Source: Undaria pinnatifida
Lineage: Eukaryota > Sar > Phaeophyceae > Laminariales > Alariaceae
DNA length: 64,000 nucleotides
Direction of reading: 5' to 3'
NCBI GenBank assembly: GCA_012845835.1
Contig: JABAKD010000023.1
Location: forward strand, 12,771,851 to 12,835,850
This document shows, piece after piece, positions 22,601 through 34,600 of the stretch. The position numbers and the translations under genes are program-made. The notes below the pieces were generated by a model. It was not told the DNA's origin. It was given only the letters and a program-made list of their open reading frames with translations, and ran no database searches. Every line of letters starts with the position of its first letter. Position 1 is the stretch's first letter.

Positions 22601-25600
22601 ATGCTAGACGTGCACCATATGTTTCCCGAGGCTCTTCACTCAGCCCCACGGACTACAGTAGTGGGTTTACGACGAAAGTTATCACAACCCACCTACCTCC
22701 CCCCCTCCCCGATTCTGATGATTGTATGGAGAGGTTAAGTAACCGCGTCGGACAAACATAAAATCGACCAAGAAGCTCTACCTCCGTTGTAGCATCAGTC
22801 GAGGGTTCGTTTGTTTCTTCTTGTGTCCTTGCGTCTTTCCCAGCTTTGTTTGTCGGTGTAGTGCCCCAATCCACGAGTTTCTTTTTTCTGTTGCATTTTT
22901 CTATACCTAATCCTTTGGCTTGTTTTTTATGTGTTTAATACCTCAACCCCGGTACGCTGACATTGCCTTTGCTTTCATGTGGTGTTTTTTTTTGTTACGT
23001 GTTTTTGGTTTCTAAGTTGACAGTCTTGTAACCACATAATTTGTATCTCTCTCCGATGAAGAATCAGGATGAAGGCTGACTGGGTGTTGTAATTTATATG
23101 TCGGTGGATAGAAAGAGCCGACACACACAACACAAACACACCCAGCACGGCAGTGCTGCACATCTGATGAAACTGCTAGAAGTGTTCGCGTATTTTCGTT
23201 CTCGCACATGCGCGTGTACGTGCGCGTACTCGTACGAAACGCTCGAGCTCGGAACCTCGGGATGACCTACCGTATAACTGCATGCACGTGCAAGGTTTTT
23301 CTGATTTGCACGTAAATTTAATGGCGACGTATGTGTTGACAGGACTGCCCCTGCCGACCGCGAGGCGACACCGAGCAAACCTCGAGCCCCCCAACGGGTT
23401 GGAGTCATGTCTGGGGTCGGGTTGGTCTGGGTACCACAAACGTCGTTTTGTGTGGACCTGCCTGCGCATAGGGAGCCGCCATGCAAAAAATCTAATGAAT
23501 TTAAATGCAAGTCTAAAAAACCTTGCACGCACGTGCAGATATACGGTAGCCGCCTCGGGATGCGGCTATAATGTTGCATCTGCTTGTAGTGAAATAAAAA
23601 AAATGCAGATTTTGAAACGTTTTCCCATGTTTTACTCGTTCAACCTCTCCATGCGTCGAGACCTAAAGACAAGCTTGAGAGTACCGCCCAAAATGCAGTT
23701 TTTGGCCACTTCTCGCTTGTCTCTCTTAACTCCCGTACGCGCTGGTGGCCTGGTACGGAATGGATACGGCAGGGCGAGGGGCGTTGGAGCCGCCCCTCGA
23801 AGACAGCGCTCGAACGATGCGATTTGGCCGAGAAATTCGACCATACTGAGGCCGGTGTGGCGAAGTAAAGGCAGGCGGCACCGAGTTACGTAAAAATACA
23901 GAAGTAGGCGGCACCGCGCTACGTATAAAGACAAAAGTACGCGTCCTAGGTAGGCAAAAGTAGGCGGCACCGCGCTGCGTAAACATTCACAAGTACGCGT
24001 TCTAGGTAGGCAAAATAACAAAACATGCAACTACGTATTTCACGTAGTAAGCGACGCCAGCATCGGTGTGTGTGGCGAAGTAAAGGCAGACGGCACCGCG
24101 CTACGTAAAAATAAACGAGTGTGCGCCCGATACAACCGCGTATTTCACGTAGTACGTGAACACGTGATCTCGCCAGCAGGCGGGAGATTCGGCGAAAATA
24201 CCCTGCAAATATTAAAACAACCAGCCAGCGCTATCAATACGCATGCTTACGAAAGACCCGAGAAAATTGAACAACATGAAGAAGAATAAAAAAAGACATG
24301 AAGGAAAAAAAGACAAAAAAAGAGTGAAAAAAGCAAGGGAAGGGAAGGAAAGGAAAAACACTAAACTGACAGTTCTTAAAAACGAACAGAAAAGTACATG
24401 GCGCACATAGAGGGCATCAGGTGCATAGAGGCCGCTGACGGGAGAACACAACATGGCGAAGAAGCCCGCGCGGCCTTACGCTAGCTTCTTAGCGCGTTGG
24501 GAAGGCATCATACGCCAGGACGATGATAGCCAGACCCAGACTTTAGTCTCTAAGACGCCCCCTGCCCCCCTGTCCTCTCCCTCCCTCCGAACCCTTCCCC
24601 CCCCCCCCCCCCAACCCCCCTCCTCCCCGCCGCGTATTGGTGTCAACGGTGGCTGGCGCTGCTGCTTTCTTCGCGTGTCCCACTGCGGCTCTACAGCTCT
24701 CCGTGCCATGCCATTTTCGCACGTCGAACCACCTGCCGAATATCTGTGCAGCTTTTCCGCAACTTTCTATCTCTATGTCAAAATCCGTTATATCTTTTTC
24801 GAGGCGCACCGTCCAATCCTCCTGTTACCCGGCGGAGTGACGCATACCCCCCATCTATCTCTCCAAGCGTTACCCTCGCTATACGTGACACGAATCCCGC
24901 GAGCATCCTCCACCTCCGCATCGTCGTCTCAATGCTGTCGGAGTCTGTCTTGGCGAGCGCGTTGCCGTACGAAAAGGAGTGTTTGTTGCACTTTGTTTAC
25001 TCCAGCCGGTGGATCGGGCGGGCATAGAATGCTGAGCCTGCCGTAGCCTGTCGCAATCAGGCTTGTTCGGGTTCTCTACGTCACGCACTCGTATAGTAGC
25101 GTCTCGATTACCCCGACTTTTAGCACCCGCATCGTCAGCCGCATGCGCACACCCGGACGGTCGTAAATTTCACCCAGATACTCTGAAGACGCTGCTTTAT
25201 CTCGACGCTGTCCTCTCTATTTGCGCTGATATCCCTGCCCATTTAAACAAATACGATAGTTTGTTTGCATATCCGGGCGGCTGCAGTGACGGTCAACGAC
25301 ACCTTCCCCCGATCTTCGTCTGCAGGCGCATTTTGTCCGTCTTGGCCACCGACACCGTAAGCCCGAACGCCGAGCATACAATCCCGATGATTGTCTCCAG
25401 CCCGCCTGGTGATCGCGATACGATGCCTGCATCGTTAGCGTACAGCATACCCCATAACTCCTGAGCCTCTTCCTCCTCCTCCCCACCCCGCCTGTCGACT
25501 TTGCTCGCCCGTGGTTTGCTCTTGTTTTCCCCCTTCTCCTTCCTTTGTTTGAGCCGCACCATGTTTCCATGATGACCGCATCAGCGAGGGTTCGTGTCGC

Positions 25601-28600
25601 GGACACACGCAGTACCGCTGTGAAAAACTTGTTGACCGTCAATGACGCGAGCCCACACCCTTGGCGAAGACCTTGCCCCACGTCAAACTTTTAGATCACT
25701 TCCCATCACTCAACCGCACGCACGCGTGCCTGCATGCCGTCGTGGAATAGGCGGATAGCGGCGAGCATTCTCGGTGGCACACCAAAACGAGCAAACACGG
25801 CCCACAGAAGGATTCGGTCGACGGAATCATATGCTTTGATGAGGTCGACAAAGCACAAGTACCTAGTGGTGTCCTTATGCGCCAGGTCCTGCAGGCGTTA
25901 TGTTTCGAACACCATGTCAAACGTCTATCGCCGGGTTTAACTCACACTGTTACTCCGGCAAAATATTCTCGCGTTCGCAGTGTAACATCTGCTGAGTAAT
26001 AAACTGGATGTTCGTTTGAGATTTTTGAATTGCCACCCTGGTGCTTAAACTTTAGGGTGTATGGTATATCAAGTCGGGGTGATTGCAGTGGTTGCAAAGG
26101 GTTTTTGCTGCTTCATTCCAAGCGGTGGAGGGTGTGATTATATTGAGGCAAGGGCGAGGGCTCGAAGCGGCTGAGGCCGTATTTTTTTGCTTCGGATTGC
26201 AAATCTACTCTTACTTTTGGTGTTCGTACCAGGGCATCAGTTGGTGGTTTGGCATCTGTTGCACGCAAGCCCCAGGAGGGCCTCCGGAGGCAAGAACATT
26301 GCGATATATATTCGCGAACATACGCCTGAAAACCAAGTAACGAACTTCGTTTAAACACCTCTCGAACCTCGAAAAGTCGTGTATCAGGATGCCTTGGCAT
26401 GTCTTAAATCAGAAACGAGCCGATCGCATTTACACTCCCGAAGTCAGCAGTAGCTCGAGGCCAGCATCGCTGCGCCCAGGTCAACCGATAAAAGAGAAAC
26501 AAAATAATATAAATCACCTACGGCGAATACCACAAAACGTGCCTAACCAAACACTACGTACGGCAAATACCGAATAAAAGCCTTTTATTTTATTGTCGGC
26601 TACTGCGGCGAATAGAAAATTGTGCCTTAAGAATAATAAAAACCTACGGCAAATGGCAAATGGTATCTAATTTTTGTTTTCGACTATGGCAAACAGGAAG
26701 AGAGGCCTAAAAAATGTTGCGCGCCCAAAATCGAGTGTTGCGCTGCGCAACCAGCCTCGCGGCGACTGTTGCGCAAAACGGTGATGTTGACCCAAATGTT
26801 GCGCCCGCGCAATAGCGCAACAGCTAAGTAGTGCCCTGGTGCGTACAGGCCTCGTTTATCATATTTATGGTCTGTCCGTTTGTCCTCTGTGCACTGTGTG
26901 TATGTACTGCCTGTCTGGTAGTAACTATTACGGTATCTGTGATGGCGAGAGCTGCACAAGGCAGATTTATACAAATCCGGTGCCTACAGGAGCGAAGTTG
27001 TTTACGCTTTAGCTCGTGGGGCTCGTTTCCTCGCACGCCGTTTTTCGCTTGCCCCGACCGCCTTGGTGCTGTGGCTTCTGTGGCATTGCTGCAGCGGCGA
27101 AGAAAAAATGGCGGCTTCTTGTGGATGTTGGTCCAGGGTTTTCTAAGATTGTTCTGAACACGTAAGCCGTGAGTTCCCTAGAATTTGGTTAGCTATCTTG
27201 TTCAGATATTTGGAGCAAACCCACACAACCGACAGCAGTCAGCGGCGGGCTTCTTGCGCTAGCTGCCAGTCACGCCGGTTACCGAGGATTCTTGCCGGCG
27301 GGTCCCCACCACGCATATGATTGCCATTGCCCGCACTTGGGTGGCATGCCTTTGTACACCTCGTGAGTTAAGTTGTGAGTGGAGGCGCCCAGCCAACACG
27401 TTCGTTCGTATATCTCTCGGCAGTCACGAATTCGCTGGTTTCTTGAATCTGTAGCGGCGTACAACGGGCGAGTGCTCACGACACTGTACATTTCGGGAGC
27501 CACATGGAGGATGGGCGTGGAGAGATTCTTATGGCCTACACGGGTCCAGTGGGTAGCTGCATGGGTGCCTCGTGCGGTTAAAATTCGACGCGATAGTCAA
27601 CTAGTTTGTTCCTTTGCTGTCGCTGAAAATATCAAAAGATGCCCACTCGTGCGGTGCGAATTACGGTATTTCCGTGTAAGAGAAATAGCTGTTGGGCAGG
27701 GTCTCTTTCTTTTGTAACGGTCGATATTGGTTTGTTTGATCGTATATCATTTTTTGTGCTTTTTTGCTCTTTTCTCGTAGTTTTTTTTCGTCTGTATATG
27801 CACCCATGCACATTTCTTCACTCTGATATACCTGGTAAGCTTTTGGAACGCACACGGCCTGCTGTATGTAGGTACGAGGCACTCTTGCCTCACTCACCAC
27901 TCATCTAGCAATGGGTTGGATATCAGCGATTGCAAGTTCCACACTCCCGCCGGGCAGCAAAACGTGTGATGACAGACAGGATGGTTTTGCGAGCTCGTAC
28001 TCCTGTTTGTTAAGGGAGTTCGAGTTCTCTCCCAGAACAGGACGTTGTACATACCTTTGTATTATGCTTCAAATAGGGTCAACGCCAGTAGCAAGACCAC
28101 GCTGCAAGGAGAAGGGAACATGTTCACTGAACTTCTTCTGTTTCGCGTGCACCTGTTGCGTGTTCAACTGTTTTTTTTTTTTTTCATTGCAGGTTAGTGG
28201 ACGGGGACAGCTGCACTTGACCGTCTTGATTGAGACCATGCGACGCGAGGGCTTCGAGTTACTAGTCGGACCTCCGACAGTTATCACCAAGAAGGTGGAT
28301 GGCCAAACGTACGAGCCATTCGAAAATGTGGAGGTACAGGTAGGTTCCTTTTGGAGACAGCTGTTTTTGTTGTTTTTTTTCGGCAGTGCATTACACATCA
28401 TAATACAGTTAGCCAGGTTCACGCCACAGCCTTGTGCTATCGCGTCGTTCGTTCTGAGACCAGCTAGTTTCCCTGTTTTTTTCGTGTCTTCTATTCGCTG
28501 CTGTTTGAGCTGCTGTTGTTACTCTACTAAATGCTCCTGCCTACCAGGTCTATGAGGCCCAACTCACGCAAACCTATCGCTTGCAGTTTTGAATATACTA

Positions 28601-31600
28601 ACCACGTACTGACGTGATGTACATTTTTTTTTTGCCACAGCCGTTTTAGCTATTAACGGTTTTATTGGCGGTAGACAGCACTGGACACGAATCACGGTTG
28701 TTTCGGAATTCCCAACGTGCGTCACACGTGTAGTCAGACAGCCGACGATGTTTTCATGCCATTGAACTTGAGTGCCGTGTGGGAAGGTCAGTGTGGTCAT
28801 CATTGCCTTGATCAGGTGTTGCTCTTCCGGGAAATATCTTCTCACGGATTTTGGCGCGTTTTAGTAAATTTGTTCACATCTCACATAACGTGACACTCGG
28901 ATAACACAGCTACGTTGTGAAGCCTAACTCGATGGCTTGGCCACGTCCTAATATAGTGTTGGCGCTGGAGCAGCATCCTCTTAACAAGCTAGCATATTGT
29001 TAAACGCATGCCCGCGAATAAAACGCAGTTCATTATGTTTTTTGTGGGTGTGGTCGGCTCTGGTACTGGAACGTACGGTTAGGCCGTGATCGGTGTGTGT
29101 ACAGACATCGTAGCTCAACATTTGCATTCGTTCAGACTCGTACGTTATCATACAAGATCACTTTCCCCGTAGTCGCTAACTTGCTCTATGCATTATGTTA
29201 GTTCATAGGAAGCTCTGTGGACGTATCACCCTAACATGAAAGTTAATTGTGGTTTTCGTGCCATTCGAACGGTATTAGACACCCCTTATTCTTACAGAGG
29301 GTCGAATAACGCAACAAATGACGTACGTTTACTATGTTACAGCCTGGACTGGCCCCGAAGTAACAGTATGTTAGGTTGTTATTTAATGCCGAGGGGACCT
29401 CTCACATTACGTTGCCATTTTGCTGGCGTTGCATATCTGACTTGAATGTCTCGGTACTATGTTGCGAATATCTGGTATCTTGAACAAAAATCGGACAAAA
29501 CAGTATGCGCTAATACTGCGTTACGACTGGAGTTATAATTGCTATTTACATAGTGCTGCTATATTACCGTTTTTGTCCTGTGGAATCTAGCATGTGTTGC
29601 TAGTTTTACATTAAAAGCGGCATCGCGGGGTAACATCTTGTTACCGTATTTCTAACTGCTAATTTCGAAGAGACCGCCATGAATGCCCCCCCCCCCCTAT
29701 GTATGGAAGGATTTAAGGGAGGACCAAGAAGGGGTAGTCTCTAAAAAAGTTTGGCGGCTACAAAGCAGAAGTAAAATTAAAAATAATAGAAGAAAGGACA
29801 AGGCAAGCGTTAAGAAATAAGGTGAAAGGGGAGAAGCACGTAAAGATATATGGGGGGTTGAGGGAAGATATTGGAATGAAAACGTATCTGCACGGCCCAA
29901 TGGACTGCGCGAAAAAGCTGAAACTGCGATTTCGTGTAGGGGACCTGAACCTACCAGAAAGAAGAAAGAGATATATCACTATTCCGGAGGAGGAGGACGT
30001 GGCTATAAATATGTGCACGTTTGAAACAACGCTGGAGAGTTTGGACTGGCATAGTAAGAGAATGTGAAATAAACAAGGAAGAACGGGATGCGTTCGAGGA
30101 GGGGATGATAAAATTGGACGTGTTTGACATGGAAGAGTTTGGTAGCCTGTAGAGTACCGAGAAAACGATCGTTATCCTATGAGATAGATGGTGGCCGCAG
30201 ACGGCGAAACAGGACAGGGATAGGATGAGCAAAATTTTTACATGCAGTGTATAGAAGAAGCGTAATGAGCGCCCAAATGTTGGAGGTGTCCCTATTAGGA
30301 GTAGAAACGGTGCTCCGTCTCGAAATGGATGCGTGGTCAATGGTCTAATGACTAAGGCAAGCAACAAATGAGTACCCCCCCCGCCCCCCCATGTATATAG
30401 TAGTTGGACTCGGTTGGCACCGACGCTGTGAAACATGGTATTTACGGGGGGCTTCGCTGCGGCATACAGGCAATAAAAAAAGTACTACGTGGTGCCATAG
30501 GGCTTAAGAAAAGAAAATAGGTGACGAAAAGTACTGCCAAGGGATTGAGGAAAATAAAAAAAATGGGGTACCGTAGTAGGGTAAATAAATAATGGGGAGT
30601 TCAGAAGGTAACGAATGGAACTAACAACGGGAATAGTCAAACGTGCAACCAACCTCCAATCTGGCATGGAAGCCAAAACAAAAAGTGAAATGCAGCTGAG
30701 TTATGATTATTAAGTTGAAGAATGGCGCATGGACACGACACCGTCACCGAACATCCCATGCACGACTCTTCACAGGCGTGCGTTAACTCAGTACTGATAC
30801 TTCCAGTTCTACCGCCGCGACCATAGCCGCTGCTACTTCAATGCGAGGGTATCAAAACCAAACTACCGCTCACGGCTGTGCTAACATATTCTTTGGCGGA
30901 AAAGAACGGTCGGTATTAGGCAACGATGGTGATCATCGTGGTTTGAACGCCCAATTGCCAGTAGTTTTGGGCTAGGGTATCCCAACTACACAACTACTAC
31001 TGGTGCTAGATATCCCATGCCCCATCGCCGCGCATGGCGGTTCTAATGGAACCCCCAAGAACTGCCATGTTTCTGACCTAGTGCTAGTGTTTCCCAAGTA
31101 AACAACTGCTGTGCCAAAAGTTCCCACACCCCACCGTCGCACGGCACAGTCGTACTAACGGAACCCTAACTCTGCCACAGTTATTTGCAAGTGTACGTAA
31201 TGTAAGCAACTACTTACGCCAGCGTATCTCAACAAAGCAACTACTGTGCCAGGTATGAGTTGTTCGCCAGTGTATCTCAACTAAGCAACTGCGCAGCACG
31301 GTACTAACGAACACGAAAACTGCCATGGATGGGTTTGTGCCGGTGTACCCCAACAAAGCAACAATCTGCTGTGTCAAGTATCCCATGCCCCATCTTTCGT
31401 TTCTTTATAAAGTATTATGCACGTGTAAATAAAAAAACAGCAGGAGCGGCGGCTGCGGCAGGTCCACAACTACAAGCAGCACTTCCAGCAGAATAATAGG
31501 CATACAATAATAATTTTACTTTTCTTTGAGTCGGTACGTAAATAGCAAAAACAATACCTAGTCCGAGAAGAGTGGTTTGCTTGGTGTGATGTCCCAGCGT

Positions 31601-34600
31601 GTTGATGGCTCTCTATGGCGAGAAGGCAGTGGTCGGCGGGCGTGTCGTGGTTGGAGCAAAATCACAACCTGCTGGCGTCTCGCTTTGGCGAGAAAGTAGT
31701 TATCGGGAGACGTGTGTTGGTGGAAGCAACACGTTGCCGTGGTTGTGGCTCGCTTTGGCGAGAAGGCAGTTATCGGGAGATGTAGCTGCACTTACAGGCA
31801 CAGATGTAGTAGAGGCAAGATAGCCGCAGTGGCATGTATGTCTAATGTTAGACACAGCAGTGCTCGTACTGCAGAGTAGATGGCATGGACTGGAACGTAT
31901 TTACCTTCGTTTTAGTATTGCGTACTGAGGCGCTGATGACGGTATGGGCACCACTGTCGTGAGAAACAGGGTGTTGTGTGGTCTTCACATTAAACCAATC
32001 CTTCCACCCGCCTCAGCCTGTTTCCAGTGCGCACGTGATATCATAGCACCATGCGGCAGTGATCCTACTCTTACTAAGCAGTAGTAGTCATTCGAAACCC
32101 AACTTGGATGCTGCCCCCCGACGTTGGTTAGATGGCTTTATCTGCTTTGTTGCAAGTTGCTGGTTGGCCAGGGCGGGCTGTCCTCCTTTTTATAATTTTT
32201 TTCTCTTGGCTTCCTGTTCCCCGCTTTGATTTCAATAGTTTTTTCTTCTTTCTTACTATACTGTTTTCCTTTTTTCCTTTTTTCCCTATTTATTGCCAAC
32301 AGCCTGGTGTGCTGGCGTGCACCATTTTCTTTTCCCGCGAGTTCAGTGCGTTATTTGTTCTTTGTTTTGGCTGATCTCATCTGTTAGTATTGTCTTCGCA
32401 CTTTTCTTTCCCTTTCTTCCTTCCTAGAAAAGTTACTATTACTAGAATGTAATAGAGATCCAGGGTAACTAAGCAGGCTCTTCTTCCCCCTTACCAACGG
32501 TTTGCGCCTTCTTTACTATCGCGAGAAGACTTCGGCCCTTTCCTCCGTCGTCCACTTGAATCGAATTGCGCCTTCGTTGCGTGGCCGAAATACCTTGCTG
32601 CATTTGCAATCTATATCTCCGCCTCGTAGTTCGTGACGACAGAGTTCGTCTCTCTAGAAGGCATCAGCACGGACACTTGTTGTGATGGATGTAGATTGGT
32701 GAAAATACCAGTTTCATGTGGAAAGCACACACAGCAGTACTCGTACTACTGCACAGAGTGTGCGTGATATCCTGGTACTAAACTACTGGCCCATATACCG
32801 GTACGATACTACTGCAAAGCAGCAGCACTCTATGTTGTAGAGGTAGTAAGTGCATACAGTGGATACCCTCGTTTAAGAGCGCCCAGGATAAGAGCGGTCC
32901 AAACGGCATGTCTCGCCTGTACTAAGAGCTATATATTTCCCACTACAGATAAGAGCGATGTCCCCTTTACTACTGGAAACCCGTTATTAGGGACAGATTA
33001 CGTGGGATTAGTATAGAGAGGGGTTCGGGGCTCAAAGGAGATTAAGAGCGCTTGTTTTGGCTTGCCACGGGGCGCTCTTAAATCGGGGTACCCACTGTAT
33101 TCGAAACGACAGCAGCGGTGGTATGTGTGTATGTAAAGAGACAGCACTCGTACTGGTGCATAGAAGCGATGAAATATACTGGAACGTACTCCTACCTGCA
33201 GACTAGGTGCCATGTCCTCTGGTACTGTACTACTGGACCAGCAGTGCGAGGCTGTACCCGGCCAGAGGTATGTACCCGGTACCGGAAATATTTCACAGGG
33301 GTCGGTGTGCACTCCTACAAACCTGAAACTGCGGATGTGCGGTAAGTTCTAAACATGGTACTGGTAGACGGTGAAGAAACCAAAATTGCCATTACCTTGG
33401 CACTGAAGCTTCCCCGTATTCTCAGCAGAAACAGGGCTCCCGTGAAATGGCACGTACGTGCAAGGCTTTTTAGATTTACACGTAAAATCAATAGCGATTT
33501 ATGTATGGTGGCTCTCTATGTGCAGGTCCGCACAAGACAACGGTTACGCTGCCCAGACCAACCCGACCCCAGACCCGACCCTAACCCTAACCCTAACCCT
33601 AACCCTAACTCCAACCCAACCCTTTGGGGGGCTCTCGGTCTTCTCTCGAGGTCGGCAGGGGCTGTACTGAGTTTACGTGAAATTCTAAAAACCTTGCACG
33701 TACGTGCAATTAAACGCCTGGCGGCAGAAACAGCGTGGGCGGGAGGTGCATAATTGAGTTGGATGGCCTTTCCAGGCCCCACCAAGGTCGCAGAATGAAA
33801 CAAGATGCCTATATTACAATAGAGATGATCTCTGCCGCTGAATACATCATGGCATATTTTTTCGTCGATATATTGCTGGACAGTCTACGCGACGCATGGG
33901 TTTGAACGATTTGAAGCGGGCCGAGTCGTTCGAGTGGTGGTTACGGAGAGAGCAGACGATGTCGCCGCGGAGAGAGCTAAGAGGGGTACCGACAGTAGTA
34001 CCAGACCACGTTGATAACCTCAAAAGAGGGGTTCCCGCAATATGTTAATGCGAACGACACCAGGGTACACGCTTTTTTGGCCCAGGGTACATTTCTTTTG
34101 CCTTTTTTGGAGGAATAGTATAAAATATTTGCGGTGTCATTGGGAGAGATTCCACACGACCGTTGACAGTTGCAAGTTGGGTGATATTCATTGATTCAAG
34201 TGTGGGCTGATGTGTTGACGTTGTGCGCTGGTACGTTGCTGCTCACTGCTGTATGTGAGCGAGGCAGTCGCTGGTGCTGCGTTGCTGTTCACTGCTGTGT
34301 GTGAGCTAGGCAATCATTGCTGCGTTGCTGGCTACTTCTGTGTGTGAGCTAGACCGTCTTTACTGCTTACTGCTGTGTGTGAGCTAGGCCGTCGTTGCTG
34401 TTCATTGGTGTGTGGGATTTATGGTGGGTCGCTACCGCTCGAGGTCACTTGTCGGGAGACGTGTTAATGGGACTGCGCTGGTAGTTCTCGAGTGGCTCGC
34501 TACCGCTGGAAATCAGTTGTCGGCAGAAGTGTGTTGGTGGGACTGCGCTCGAAAATGTTGGGTATGATTTTCAAGAAGAGGTGTACACACCGAGGCTCGA

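Larger units (their letters stand above)
4945..28192 (+). other. Giant TypA intron, 23,248 bp
   Basis: Bounded by donor GTGCGA and by an acceptor with a long T tract then CATTGCAG. The reading frame resumes exactly inside the conserved V-SGRG motif (phase 0). It contains tandem repeats, a mariner-like element, an antisense Ty3/gypsy locus, a satellite, a SINE, a MITE and a LINE relic, listed separately. Confidence 0.85.

Noticed and set aside
31595-34560. CRISPR-like array from regularly repeated words
   Set aside because: Units are adjacent and diverged, without unique spacers of constant length; these are ordinary eukaryotic tandem repeats.
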